A stretch of DNA of 64,000 bases from Bradyrhizobium arachidis (lineage in GTDB: Bacteria > Pseudomonadota > Alphaproteobacteria > Rhizobiales > Xanthobacteraceae): NCBI RefSeq assembly GCF_024758505.1, contig NZ_CP077970.1, positions 8,432,001-8,496,000 on the forward strand, given 5' to 3'. Below are positions 1-8,336 of this stretch, piece after piece. A program made the translations under genes and the position numbers. The notes under the pieces are model-generated. The model saw nothing but the letters and a program-made list of their open reading frames with translations, was not told where the DNA came from and ran no database searches. Positions within the stretch are counted from its first letter, which is position 1, and every line of letters begins with the position of its first letter.

Positions 1-160
1 GCCGCCGCGGCGAGAAGATGATGCCGCCGATCACAACGAAGATGAGGCCGATGACGCTCTGAAAGCGGACCGCGATGGCGAAGAAATCGAGACGGCGTGC
101 CGGCGCGCCCGGCACGGCCGTGGACTTCACGAGCGTTGCGGCGTCATTCATCGCTGTCAT
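1..160 (-). CDS. Sugar ABC transporter permease, N-terminal part (cut by window edge)
   Basis: The reverse strand from 160 reads an N-terminus with a short polar leader followed by a hydrophobic stretch (FQSVIGLIFVVIGGIIF), as in RbsC/XylH-type permeases. The start overlaps the end of the ABC ATPase gene by 17 bases (an in-frame alternative ATG lies at 151), so the two are translationally coupled. The gene runs off the left edge. The RbsC-like assignment rests on position after an RbsA-like ATPase and on this one membrane segment; substrate unknown. Confidence 0.7.
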   Translation of the reverse strand, partial: MTAMNDAATLVKSTAVPGAPARRLDFFAIAVRFQSVIGLIFVVIGGIIFSPRR

Positions 161-1709
161 CCTCACTGGATTCGGCGACCGCAAGGATGTCGTCCTCCGC
201 GGCGCCGGCGGGAAACTCGGCAACCGTACGCCCGCCCCTCAGCACGACGATGCGATCGCAGAGGCCGATCAGCTCCGGCATTTCGCTGGAGGCGACGAGA
301 ATGCCGACGCCCTGCGCGGCGAGCTCGCGGATCCTGGCGTAGATCTCGCCCTTCGCGCCGACATCCACGCCGCGCGTCGGCTCGTCGAGCAGAAGCAGGC
401 GCGGCTCGCCAAGCACCTCCTTGGCGAGTGCGACCTTCTGCTGGTTGCCTCCGGAGAGGGCGCCGACCGCGAGCTCCGGGCGCGGCGGCCGCACGTCGAA
501 TGACTTGATCGCCTGACGGGCGAGCCTGCCCTGGCGCGCTTGCGACATCAGGAAGAACGGCGACACGCGCCGCAGCACCGAGGCGACGAGGTTGCGTTCG
601 ACGCTGTCGCGCAGCATCAGGCCGGCGCCGCGGCGATCGTCGCTGACAAAGGCGACGCCGGCGCGGCGCGCCTCCGGGATAGAGGTCAGCCGCGCCGGCC
701 GGTCCTCGACCTCGACGCGGCCCGACCAGGCACCGGGACCGCCCGCGCCATAAAGCGCAGAGAGCAGCTCGGTCCGTCCCGCGCCCATGATGCCGGCGAG
801 ACCGACGACCTCGCCGGCGCGCACGTCGAGCGAGACCTCGCGCGGCGCCCGCCAGCCGGCCCGCTGCCGGCGCGGGCGCCAGGCGGCCCGCTCCAGATGC
901 AGCACACGGCCGCCGAACGCGCCGCTGCGGCGCGGATAGAGCTCTGCGAGCGGCCGTCCGACGAGCAGCGCCACGAGATCGGATTGCGGCGCAGTCGGCG
1001 GCGCCGTCCCTGCGATCCTGCCATCGCGCAGGACAGTCACGCGGTCGGCGACGCGCGGCACCTCTTCGAGCCGATGCGAGATGTAGACGATGCCGACACC
1101 GCGCCTTGCGATCTCGCGCATCACATGAAACAGCCGCTGCACCTCCGCGGCGGTCAACGCGGCCGTCGGCTCGTCCATCACGAGAATTCGCGACGCGTAG
1201 GTCAGGGCTTTTGCGATCGCGACGATCTGCCGCCGACCGACCGACAATTCACCGACCGGCTGATCGACATCCACATCGAAGCCGATCTCATCGAGCCTCG
1301 CCCGCGCCGCGCGGCGCATCGCGCCGCCGTCGAGCACGCCTGCCCGCGTCAATTCCCGGCCGAGGAACAGGTTGGCCGTCACATCGAGGCTCGGGACGAG
1401 ATCGAGCTCCTGAAAGATCGTCGCGACGCCCGCGGCCTGCGCCGTGCGTGGATCGGTGAAGCGGACGGCGGCTCCGTCGATGCGGATCTCGCCCTGATCC
1501 GGCGCGATCACGCCGGAGAGAACATTCATCAGGGTCGACTTGCCTGCGCCGTTCTCGCCAAGCAGCGCGTGGATTTCGCCGCTCCTGAGATCGAAATCGA
1601 CGCCGCGCAGGGCCTGCGCGCCGCCAAAGCTCTTGACGATGCCGCGCATGGCGAGCAGCGGGGCTTCGGAGCCCAGGGTTTGGGAGCTCGTGTGAGAGCC
1701 CGTGCTCAT
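144..1709 (-). CDS. Sugar ABC transporter, tandem ATP-binding protein (RbsA/XylG-like)
   Basis: Cytoplasmic ATPase of a carbohydrate ABC importer with two fused nucleotide-binding domains, 521 aa, the usual RbsA/MglA/XylG length. Domain 1 has Walker A GENGAGKST (residues 51-59), signature LSVGRRQ and Walker B VMDEP. Domain 2 has the degenerate first P-loop GIMGAGRTE typical of this family, signature LSGGNQQKVALAKEV and LLLDEP. The start is the ATG that overlaps the LacI stop in an ATGA arrangement; a longer frame upstream is only the antisense-like extension into the regulator. It lies in a lacI-type regulator, ATPase, permease operon. The sugar cannot be told from sequence. Confidence 0.93.
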   Translation of the reverse strand: MSTGSHTSSQTLGSEAPLLAMRGIVKSFGGAQALRGVDFDLRSGEIHALLGENGAGKSTLMNVLSGVIAPDQGEIRIDGAAVRFTDPRTAQAAGVATIFQELDLVPSLDVTANLFLGRELTRAGVLDGGAMRRAARARLDEIGFDVDVDQPVGELSVGRRQIVAIAKALTYASRILVMDEPTAALTAAEVQRLFHVMREIARRGVGIVYISHRLEEVPRVADRVTVLRDGRIAGTAPPTAPQSDLVALLVGRPLAELYPRRSGAFGGRVLHLERAAWRPRRQRAGWRAPREVSLDVRAGEVVGLAGIMGAGRTELLSALYGAGGPGAWSGRVEVEDRPARLTSIPEARRAGVAFVSDDRRGAGLMLRDSVERNLVASVLRRVSPFFLMSQARQGRLARQAIKSFDVRPPRPELAVGALSGGNQQKVALAKEVLGEPRLLLLDEPTRGVDVGAKGEIYARIRELAAQGVGILVASSEMPELIGLCDRIVVLRGGRTVAEFPAGAAEDDILAVAESSEDDSDE

Positions 1710-2707
1710 TTCGGCCTCGCGCAGGATTCGCGCTCGATGATGAGAGCGTCGAGCTGAATGGTGCGCCGCGCGCCTTGCGGAGCGGCAATCCGCTCCATGA
1801 GCAGGAAGGCGGCGCGCCGGCCGATCTCGGCGCAGGGCTGCGCGACCAGGGTCAGGCGCGGCTCGAAGCAATCGGCCCATTCGAAATCGTCGAAGCCGAC
1901 AATCGAGATATCCTTTGGCACCCGCAATCCGCGCTTGTGGATCGCCTTCATGATGCCGATCGTCGCGAGGTTGTTGCCGCCGACCAATGCGGTGGGTGGC
2001 TGATCGAGATCGAGCAGGCGCTCTGCCGCCTGCATCGCGCTGTTCGTGGTCGCACTGCCGGTGACGAGAAGGCGTTCGTCGATCACGCCGCCGGCGCCGG
2101 CGAGGCCCTCGCGATAGCCGGCGATGCGCTCGAGCGTGGTCTCGAATCCGGGATTGCCGCCGACATAGCCGATACGGTGATGACCGAGCGCGGCGACCCG
2201 CTCGACGAGATTGCGCATCGCCTCGCGGTTGTTGATGCCGACCTGATCGAAGGCAGGATCGGGCATGCGATCCACCAGCACGCAGGGCAGCCCGACGTCG
2301 CTGAGATAAGCGAGCGCGCGACGCCCGGGATCGGGGCTGGGCGCGAGAATGATGCCGTCGACGCGCCGCTGATGCAGCGCCATGACCACGTCGAGCTCAC
2401 GGCGCGGGTCATCCTCGGTGTCGGACAGAAACACCATCATGCCGAGGCGCGCACACTCGGTTTCGATCGCACAGATGATGTCGCTGAAATAGGGATTGGA
2501 AATCGAGGAGATGGCGATGCCGACCGAGCGGGTCGAAGCGGCCTTCAGGCTGCGCGCCATCATGTTGGGACGGAAGCTCAAGGCGGCGATCGCCGCTTCC
2601 ACGGCACGCGCCGTGTCCGGCGCAACCCGCCGCGTGCCGTTCACGACATGCGAAACGGTCGAGACCGAAACGCCCGCTTTGCGGGCTACATCGGCGATGG
2701 TCGCCAC
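1706..2707 (-). CDS. LacI-family transcriptional regulator
   Basis: Sugar-responsive DNA-binding regulator, 333 aa. The N-terminal LacI headpiece is clear (TIADVARKAGVSVSTVSHVV, about residues 3-22), followed by a periplasmic-binding-protein-like core with GIAISSISNPYF and IVGFDDFEWADCF. I chose the GTG at 2707 because GGGAGGGG lies just before it; the frame also opens at an ATG at 2743. The stop overlaps the ATG of the ABC ATPase by four bases, so the regulator heads the transporter operon and probably controls it and itself through the operator-like palindrome at 2764-2779. Confidence 0.92.
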   Translation of the reverse strand: MATIADVARKAGVSVSTVSHVVNGTRRVAPDTARAVEAAIAALSFRPNMMARSLKAASTRSVGIAISSISNPYFSDIICAIETECARLGMMVFLSDTEDDPRRELDVVMALHQRRVDGIILAPSPDPGRRALAYLSDVGLPCVLVDRMPDPAFDQVGINNREAMRNLVERVAALGHHRIGYVGGNPGFETTLERIAGYREGLAGAGGVIDERLLVTGSATTNSAMQAAERLLDLDQPPTALVGGNNLATIGIMKAIHKRGLRVPKDISIVGFDDFEWADCFEPRLTLVAQPCAEIGRRAAFLLMERIAAPQGARRTIQLDALIIERESCARPK

Positions 2708-2763
2708 GTCCCCTCCCGTGCCTGGATTTGCTAGGCAATCCAAATTTTGCGGGATTATGGCAC

Positions 2764-2779
2764 GCGAAAACGTTTGCGC
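2764..2779. promoter_or_regulatory. LacI-type operator candidate
   Basis: GCGAAAACGTTTGCGC is an imperfect palindrome with a central AACGTT core, the usual architecture of LacI/GalR-family sites, about 57 bases before the regulator start. A second related half (gcgcaatcgttttt) follows directly. It is probably the autoregulatory operator of the adjacent LacI-type gene; inference from position and symmetry only. Confidence 0.55.
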
Positions 2780-2881
2780 AATCGTTTTTCTAGCATTTTG
2801 TGAAACTTCAGGCGATGGCTCGTTGGCTGCCTCGCCCGTTGTTTCTGGCGCAATCCGGCCGCGTTAAGCGAGCCTCAGTCA

Positions 2882-2938
2882 TTGATTTTGTTGGTACAGT
2901 TGGGTGGGCTCGAACCACCGACCTCCTGTTCCACAGAC
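2882..2938. repeat. attL: 57-bp direct repeat with displaced 3' end of tRNA-His
   Basis: Identical base for base to 15365-15421. Positions 2892-2938 are the last 47 nt of tRNA-His on the reverse strand (anticodon loop, variable region, T arm, acceptor 3' strand, CCA); 2882-2891 continue into the 3' flank. After 2938 the match stops and the 5' half of the tRNA is missing, so this is the displaced original 3' end and not a second gene. Confidence 0.95.
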
Positions 2939-3129
2939 GCACCCCCGGTAATTCCAACGGAATTCATTGAGAACCATCGGGATCGTCAATGACGAATATA
3001 TCAACCTTTTCATATAGTTATATGGTCTCTGGAGGCTTCAACTGATATCTTTTAGGTCCATCGGGGACGCGATCGAAATTGTCCGATCGCCACCCAAACG
3101 GCACCTAAATCGATGTCAGGGGATGCGTT

Positions 3130-4443
3130 GTGAGCGACGGGACAAGACAGGGGAAAAGACCCAAGGAGAACAGGAAGCAGCGTCTGAGCGACACGTGGAT
3201 CGCACGACATAAGCTCACCCTCCCCCAGGAAGATTGGTTCGATACTGTGCGTCCGGAATTGATCCTGCGCATATCCTATGGAGGAGCGAAGACCTTCCGC
3301 GTCCGCCACAAGGAGAATGGTAAGACCCGCACGTTCAAGCTCGGTCGTTGGCATCCCGAGACGTTCAACGTCGAAGCAGCGAGGCGGGCCGCCAAATCCT
3401 TCAAGCCAGCGCCATCGATCTCGACGGACGGGATGACCGAGGATCAGGTTTGGTGGTTGACGGCGACATTCGCCCAAGTGATCGAAAAATACATATCTGA
3501 GGTTGTGATCAACTTCAGGACCGCCGACGAGACGAAGCGCTGCTACCGGCGATACGTCATCCCCGCCCTCGGCAAGAAAGTCTTCGTCGACCTCAAGAAG
3601 ACAGACGCAGGCCTACTGCGGCGCACAATGAGGACGGAGAACGGGGAGCGGCAAGCCGACATCATCTTCGCCCTGATCCGCTCAATCATGTTCTGGGTTG
3701 AAGACGAGGAAGTTATCGACGGATACGAGTCCCCCCTTCGATATCGGCCCAAGCGCCGAGGCAAGAAGAAGCGACGCGGCGGAGGACGGGAACGCGTTCT
3801 CGACGATCACGAGCTCCGAATGGTCTGGCGGGCCGCGGAACAGATGGGCGGCCTTTACGGAGGCCTCGTTCGTCTTCTCCTCCTGACAGGTCAGCGTCGC
3901 CAATGTCTCGCGACGGCCACATGGTCCGAGATCGTCGATGGCACCTGGTACATCCGCGACGAAGGCGACGACGCCAAGGGGACGGGTCAAATCCTACGAT
4001 TGCCTCCCCTCGCGCTCAAAATCCTGAGCGGACTGCCCCGCATCAAGGGCAACCCGTACGTGTTCGGCGTAGAGGACAAGGGAGAGCACAAACCGTTTAA
4101 CAGCTTCTCCCAGCGGAAAAACGAACTCTTGGAACTGTTGCCGCGTCCGATCCCGCGATGGACCCTGCACGATCTCCGGCGAACCGCTCGCACGCGCCTA
4201 GAAGACATCGGCGTGGACATGCAGACGGGCGAGGTCGTGATCGGACATGCGTTGCCCGGCGTCAAACGCACCTATATCCGTTCGAAGTTCGAGGAGAAGC
4301 GTGCGGACGCTCTCTCCCGTCTCGCAATGCATATCGCGGAGATCGTCGGATCGTCCCCAGATCGGGGAGGGACGCCGCCCGCAGTGCCAAGAACTACGTC
4401 ATCCGACAACGTTGTCCCGATCCGACGGACGCGCCGCGCGTGA
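3130..4443 (+). CDS. int: Tyrosine-type site-specific integrase of the island
   Basis: Catalyses integration and excision at the tRNA-His site. 437 aa. The N-terminal part resembles the arm-binding domain of P4-like integrases (LILRISYGGAKTFRVRHKENG). A core-binding domain spans about residues 115-215, and the catalytic domain has LLTGQRRQCLA (first Arg), LHDLRRTARTRLEDIG (H-x-x-R), VIGHALPG (second His) and TYIRSKF (nucleophilic Tyr). The start is GTG at 3130 with AGGGG upstream. It is the gene closest to attL, 190 bases inside it, at the end away from the functional tRNA. A Lys/Arg-rich stretch (RPKRRGKKKRRGGGRER) precedes the catalytic domain. Confidence 0.93.
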   Translation: MSDGTRQGKRPKENRKQRLSDTWIARHKLTLPQEDWFDTVRPELILRISYGGAKTFRVRHKENGKTRTFKLGRWHPETFNVEAARRAAKSFKPAPSISTDGMTEDQVWWLTATFAQVIEKYISEVVINFRTADETKRCYRRYVIPALGKKVFVDLKKTDAGLLRRTMRTENGERQADIIFALIRSIMFWVEDEEVIDGYESPLRYRPKRRGKKKRRGGGRERVLDDHELRMVWRAAEQMGGLYGGLVRLLLLTGQRRQCLATATWSEIVDGTWYIRDEGDDAKGTGQILRLPPLALKILSGLPRIKGNPYVFGVEDKGEHKPFNSFSQRKNELLELLPRPIPRWTLHDLRRTARTRLEDIGVDMQTGEVVIGHALPGVKRTYIRSKFEEKRADALSRLAMHIAEIVGSSPDRGGTPPAVPRTTSSDNVVPIRRTRRA

Positions 4444-4726
4444 GTGCGGACGCGCTCAGGGCGCGCTGCGTGCGTTTCTGAGCGATCCGGGAGGGATTGT
4501 AGGGGGACGCGCAGTGCGCACCCCACACCCGTTCCTAGCGGGACGTTCATCGGGCGTCATCAGGCGTTGACAGGACGTCTTTCTCTGAAGGACAATCTGA
4601 TCGGAACCGCACGAGCGGTGGCGGCCAATGGCGGCGGAGCCAGGCCCTCGATTGTGACAGCTTCGCAATCCCATTTCTTTCGCGACCTTGTCGAATGGCA
4701 GGCTGCGATAGCTATTGGGCTCCGCC
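4444..4726. other. Intergenic region, possible sigma70-type promoter
   Basis: No gene seen. TTGACA (4567-4572) is followed 18 bases later by GACAAT (4591-4596), a fair sigma70-like pair pointing toward the HTH gene at 4727. Short frames here have no sensible start or composition. Confidence 0.35.
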
Positions 4727-4999
4727 ATGTCAGACGTAGTCAACGTTGACTTCAGTAACTCGGCATCTTTCTCAAACAACGAAACCCCTCGCGACCAACT
4801 GCTGGTTTCGCGAGATCAAGCCCGCGCAATGTTAGGCGGCATTTCCGTCTCTCATCTTCGCAGGCTTATGAAAGCTGGCGAGGTCAAGCCGATCTTCCTA
4901 AACGCAAGCTCGCGACCTCAACGCAACGGGAAGCTCTATTTCCGCGTGACCGATCTAGAAGCGCTAGTCGAGAAATACGCAAAGCGCGTCTCGATCTAA
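4727..4999 (+). CDS. Excisionase/AlpA-like small HTH protein
   Basis: 90-aa protein with a MerR-like winged helix: LLVSRDQARAMLGGISVSHLRRLMKAGEV is the helix-turn-helix, and KLYFRVTDLEALVEKY the wing and closing helix typical of excisionase-family (HTH_17) and AlpA proteins. Such proteins sit next to integrases and either bend att DNA for excision or activate int. The ATG at 4727 is preferred over an in-frame TTG at 4715. It is followed at once by a terminator-like hairpin, so it is probably a single-gene unit. Whether it is the excisionase or a regulator cannot be decided here. Confidence 0.75.
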   Translation: MSDVVNVDFSNSASFSNNETPRDQLLVSRDQARAMLGGISVSHLRRLMKAGEVKPIFLNASSRPQRNGKLYFRVTDLEALVEKYAKRVSI

Positions 5000-5011
5000 A
5001 TCGAAAACGAA

Positions 5012-5039
5012 GCCCACACCTGTTGGCGCAGGCGTGGGC
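5012..5039 (+). terminator. Terminator-like hairpin after the HTH gene
   Basis: GCCCAC-a-CCTG, loop ttggcg, CAGG-c-GTGGGC gives a 10-bp stem with one mismatch, starting 12 bases after the stop codon and followed by a modest T-rich run (atttcgtcatt). Probably the end of the 4727-4999 transcript. Confidence 0.5.
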
Positions 5040-5090
5040 GATTTCGTCATTCCTTCAATGAGCAACAATCACCCGTGAGGAAGATCGTCA

Positions 5091-6005
5091 ATGTTGATCT
5101 TACGACGCCCGTCGCGCGCGGACCAGCCTCCGCGATCTACACCCGCTGCCCCGTTCAAAGGAAGTATTCCGAGCGCGATGTATCGGTACATCGACAAGAT
5201 AGCGTTCTGGATCGAGAAGCCGTTCAGTAAGGAAGAGAAGAATTTTATCCGTCAAGAATGCGGACCTGGCGGCACGGACCTCGACCGCGAGGAAGGAAAG
5301 CGTCGCGCACGTTTCGATCCTCGACTGATCCAGCGCATCGAGACAAGGCAACCAAGCCTTGCCTTGCTCAAATTCCTGAGCACCGTCCCGGGGCTCTATC
5401 TCAACATGCTCGAAATCACACTCGACCTTATCTTCGAGAGCGAAGAACATCGCGACGAGACCTGCGACTATCTCGACCGGTACCTCGTGAAGAAGAACCA
5501 TCGAGGAGAGATCAGATATTTCAAGGGCACCCGATACACAGACCGCAGATGGGCACCTACGAATTTCGTGATGTATCGTCCAGAGTTCGCGAAAATGACC
5601 GGTGAACTCTACTGCCTGCATCTCGAATTCAGGGTCTGTGGCATCCGTGCTCTTTCTCGCATCGAAATCCGAGGCATGAGAGACCTAATCGAATTCGACC
5701 ATCATGCATTCTGGAAATCTCGGCTGCTGCTGAGGAAGATAGGAGACTTCCCGCGTCTAGGCCGCATCTATTCCAACTCCGCGAGAAGGAAGAGGAAGCA
5801 CACTCCCAAAAGACCGCGCATCTACAAGACCCGATCCGGATTTGAGTACCATACCGATGCTCGGATCGGTCAGACCCTATGGCGCGTCAAAGGGACGGTG
5901 CAGAAAATGATTGATGATGCACGGAAACTCAAAATCCCTGTCAGTCGCAGTTTGACTGCTATCGACAACACTGCGCTCCTTCCTCGACGGAAACGCGACA
6001 AATAG
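5091..6005 (+). CDS. Putative replication initiator, resembling filamentous-phage G2P-type proteins
   Basis: 304 aa, basic, no clear family match from memory. The order of motifs recalls phage gpII/G2P-like replication proteins: a strand segment with acidic residues (LNMLEITLDLIF), a long charged helix, TRYTDRRWAPTNFVMYRPEFAK, then LYCLHLEFRVCGIRALSRIGI-like sequence (actual: ALSRIEI) and a helix-rich tail ending in many Lys/Arg. I see no HUH motif, so rolling-circle chemistry is not shown. ATG at 5091 has GAGGAAG upstream; a second in-frame ATG at 5179 begins the conserved-looking part. Position between the HTH gene and cargo is where satellites and small ICEs keep replication genes. Function is tentative. 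Confidence 0.45.
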   Translation: MLILRRPSRADQPPRSTPAAPFKGSIPSAMYRYIDKIAFWIEKPFSKEEKNFIRQECGPGGTDLDREEGKRRARFDPRLIQRIETRQPSLALLKFLSTVPGLYLNMLEITLDLIFESEEHRDETCDYLDRYLVKKNHRGEIRYFKGTRYTDRRWAPTNFVMYRPEFAKMTGELYCLHLEFRVCGIRALSRIEIRGMRDLIEFDHHAFWKSRLLLRKIGDFPRLGRIYSNSARRKRKHTPKRPRIYKTRSGFEYHTDARIGQTLWRVKGTVQKMIDDARKLKIPVSRSLTAIDNTALLPRRKRDK

Positions 6006-6190
6006 GGAATTCTCAATCGGCGCAACGGGATAGGCGATGTAAATGTCGAATGTCTTGCTAATAAGAGTAGGCCTCTCAAGCCCGGTACTGCACTGGATAA
6101 GTGTTGAGATACCTAAGCGCAACCTTGACGACGTAGGGGCGCGGGTGGAGTGTTCGCTTTTCCCACTCCTTAGATTGTCTCCTTCATTCC

Positions 6191-7627
6191 ATGAAGCCTC
6201 ATCTCCAGAGATTTGTAGACGATTATCTGGCCGAGTTAATTGAGGGCAACGCAGCGGTATTCGCGGGCGCGGGCCTATCGGTCCCGGCTGGATTTGTAGA
6301 CTGGCGCGCGTTGCTCCGGCCCCTGTCTAAAGACCTTGACCTCGATATCGATCTCGAAACCGACCTCGTAGCCGTTGCCCAATTCCATGTGAACGCAAAC
6401 GCGCAAAACAGGCACAAGCTCAACAAGGCTCTTCTCGACGCGCTCTCTAAGGATGTAAAGCCGACCGCTAATCACCGGCTTCTTGTGCAACTTCCCATTA
6501 CAACGTTCTGGACGACGAACTACGACAAGTTAATTGAGAATAGCCTTCACGAAGCTGGTCGGGTCGTAGACGTGAAAAGCTCGGTACCGCAGATGTCGAC
6601 AACGCGGCCGCACCGCGATGTAACAGTCTACAAAATGCACGGCGACATCGAGCGACCGAACGAAGCCATCATCACGAAGGACAATTATGAAGAATACCCC
6701 AAGAAGAGGGCGCCCTTCATCACGGCGTTAGCAGGTGATCTCGTCAAGAGGACGTTTCTATTCCTCGGCTTTAGCTTTACTGACCCCAATCTCGACCACG
6801 TTCTCACGCAGGTCCGCTATTACTTTTCAATCGATCAGCGCCAGCATTTTGCGATCTTTCGGACTCGGTCTAGGATGACCGGAGAGTCTGATGAGCATTT
6901 TGCGCATCACCTTGCAAGACAGAAGCACGTCATTGAGGATTTGAAGCGCTTCAATATCAAGGTTTTGCTCGTCGACGAGTATAGCGAGATAACCGAAGTG
7001 TTGACAGCACTCGTTAATCGATACCGTCGTCGCACCGTATTCATTGGCGCGAGTGCCTTTAATTTCGATCCTTGGGGCCAAGCTGCCGTAAGCGAGTTTG
7101 CCGAAGAGCTTGGTCGCGCGCTCATTGCGGACGGGACCCGGATTGCGACCGGCTTGGGCGCGGGAATTGGCGATGCGGTGTTCACGGGTGCTCTACGGGA
7201 GATCATGCGGACGAAGCTGAAGATTGACGACACTCTCGTACTGCGTCCGTTCCCGCAGACTGGTGACGCAAGCTCACTTCCGGCGCTCTGGGACGAATAT
7301 CGGCGCGAAATTCTATCCCAAGCGGGGATTGCCTTGTTTTTGTTCGGCAACAAGGAGAGTGCAGGCAAGCCGATAAATTCGGATGGTCTTCAGCGGGAAT
7401 TCGAAATCGCCCGAGAGGAAGGGCTCCCCGTACTTCCTGTTGGCGCCACGGGATCGGCGGCTAGCGCACTAGCGCAGCAGGCCCTAGCTGACCCCGACAA
7501 ACATTTGCCTGAGTACGATACCGACGGCCGCGCTCGCTTAGAGGCTCTCAGCAAGCATACTGACGATCTCAAGTCGCTTGTAGCTCCGATTGTCGAACTT
7601 GTCCGTAAACTGCAGGGAAAGGGTTGA
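6191..7627 (+). CDS. thsA: Thoeris defence NADase ThsA (SIR2-SLOG)
   Basis: Effector of type I Thoeris. When the partner TIR protein makes a cyclic ADP-ribose isomer after phage infection, ThsA binds it through its SLOG domain and its SIR2 domain destroys NAD+, aborting infection. 478 aa, the length of Bacillus ThsA. The SIR2 domain (about 1-280) has AGAGLS (25-30), the catalytic Asn in FWTTNYDKLIE (N110), His in YKMHGDIERP (H150) and FLGFSFTDPNLD. The SLOG domain (about 283-475) has TVFIGASAF, TGLGAGIGDAV, LRPFPQ, YRREIL (Arg 371/372) and QREFE (E403), which appear to line up with ligand-binding Arg/Glu of Bacillus ThsA. Stop overlaps the possible TTG start of thsB. No Shine-Dalgarno is visible before the ATG. 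AT-rich compared with the host genes. Confidence 0.95.
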   Translation: MKPHLQRFVDDYLAELIEGNAAVFAGAGLSVPAGFVDWRALLRPLSKDLDLDIDLETDLVAVAQFHVNANAQNRHKLNKALLDALSKDVKPTANHRLLVQLPITTFWTTNYDKLIENSLHEAGRVVDVKSSVPQMSTTRPHRDVTVYKMHGDIERPNEAIITKDNYEEYPKKRAPFITALAGDLVKRTFLFLGFSFTDPNLDHVLTQVRYYFSIDQRQHFAIFRTRSRMTGESDEHFAHHLARQKHVIEDLKRFNIKVLLVDEYSEITEVLTALVNRYRRRTVFIGASAFNFDPWGQAAVSEFAEELGRALIADGTRIATGLGAGIGDAVFTGALREIMRTKLKIDDTLVLRPFPQTGDASSLPALWDEYRREILSQAGIALFLFGNKESAGKPINSDGLQREFEIAREEGLPVLPVGATGSAASALAQQALADPDKHLPEYDTDGRARLEALSKHTDDLKSLVAPIVELVRKLQGKG

Positions 7628-7629
7628 TC

Positions 7630-8106
7630 GTGGCACGCCGAGTCTTCTTTAGCTTTCACTACGACCGAGACGTTCGCAGGATCCAACAAGTTAGGAACTC
7701 ATGGGTCGTGCGTCAGCGTGGAGAGTCTCAACCCTTCTTCGATGGCGCCGATTTTGAGGAAGCAAAGCGACGCGCTGGTGGCATCGAAAAGTGGATTGAA
7801 GATCAGTTGAAGGGGTGCTCAGTCACCGCTGTTCTTTATGGAGCGGAGACCTACAACCGCCCGTGGGTACAGCACGAGATCAAGCGCAGCTACCAGCTTG
7901 GAATGGGCATCATTGCGATAGACATTCACAATCTCCGCGATCCGATCAACGGCACCGATAGGCAAGGTCGAAATCCCCTTGAGCACTGGAACGTCGAGGG
8001 AAAGCCGTTCACCTCAATCTATCGCACTTACGATTGGGTTCGCGATGATGGCTACAACAATATCGCTAGTTGGATCGAAACCGCAGCAAGAGCAGTTGGC
8101 CGATAG
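7630..8106 (+). CDS. thsB: Thoeris TIR-like protein ThsB
   Basis: Sensor and signal-synthesising partner of ThsA. 158 aa from GTG 7630 (AGGGAAAGG just upstream); a TTG at 7624 overlapping the thsA stop would add two residues. The N-terminus VFFSFHYDRDVRRIQQVRNS is the hallmark of the ThsB/MTH538-type TIR-like family, followed by the FFDGADFEEA segment, VTAVLYGAETYNRPWVQHEI (conserved Glu of the TIR-like site, E83 here) and GIIAIDIHNLRD. In characterised systems such proteins produce 3'cADPR or 2'cADPR from NAD+. Directly after thsA in the same operon, so the system is complete with one ThsB. What phage cue it senses is unknown. Confidence 0.93.
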   Translation: MARRVFFSFHYDRDVRRIQQVRNSWVVRQRGESQPFFDGADFEEAKRRAGGIEKWIEDQLKGCSVTAVLYGAETYNRPWVQHEIKRSYQLGMGIIAIDIHNLRDPINGTDRQGRNPLEHWNVEGKPFTSIYRTYDWVRDDGYNNIASWIETAARAVGR

Positions 8107-8158
8107 CTCTGCGCGCTCTTCGCGATCGCTGCACCCGCTCCAGATCGCGTGTTTTCGC

Positions 8159-8182
8159 CGGGACGCAGGAAGATACGTCCCG
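8159..8182 (+). terminator. Hairpin after thsB
   Basis: CGGGACG (8159-8165) pairs with CGTCCCG (8176-8182) over a 10-base loop, about 50 bases after thsB. There is no T-run on the downstream side, so it may be a weak or Rho-assisted terminator or an mRNA-stabilising stem. Confidence 0.4.
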
Positions 8183-8304
8183 GAGACGTAACACCACCCA
8201 GAACCGCTCCCCTGCGCGAGAACCGAGATCCTAGCGCCGCATGGGAGGACAGGACGGATCGGGGCCCGAGGCGTGACAGCAGGGCAGTAAGTGCTACGAT
8301 CCCC

Positions 8305-8330
8305 GTCCCTCGACAATCAGACCGAGGGAC
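8305..8330 (+). promoter_or_regulatory. Hairpin that masks the ribosome binding site of the 8337 gene
   Basis: GTCCCTCG (8305-8312) is perfectly complementary to CGAGGGAC (8323-8330). The right arm contains the only Shine-Dalgarno-like sequence (GAGGG, 8324-8328) of the gene starting at 8337, so folding would close the site. It could act as a translational switch or attenuator; inference from sequence only. Confidence 0.45.
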
Positions 8331-8336
8331 ATCCCC

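Noticed and set aside
540..1757. Forward 405-aa frame
   Set aside because: It is antisense to the ABC ATPase and LacI genes, and His/Arg/Asp-rich as expected for a high-GC shadow.
2892..2938. Second tRNA-His gene at the left end of the island
   Set aside because: Only the 3' 47 nt are present; after the repeat the sequence diverges and there is no D arm or 5' acceptor strand.
3052..3477. Reverse 141-aa frame at the island left end
   Set aside because: Overlaps the integrase start with no ribosome site and no recognisable sequence.
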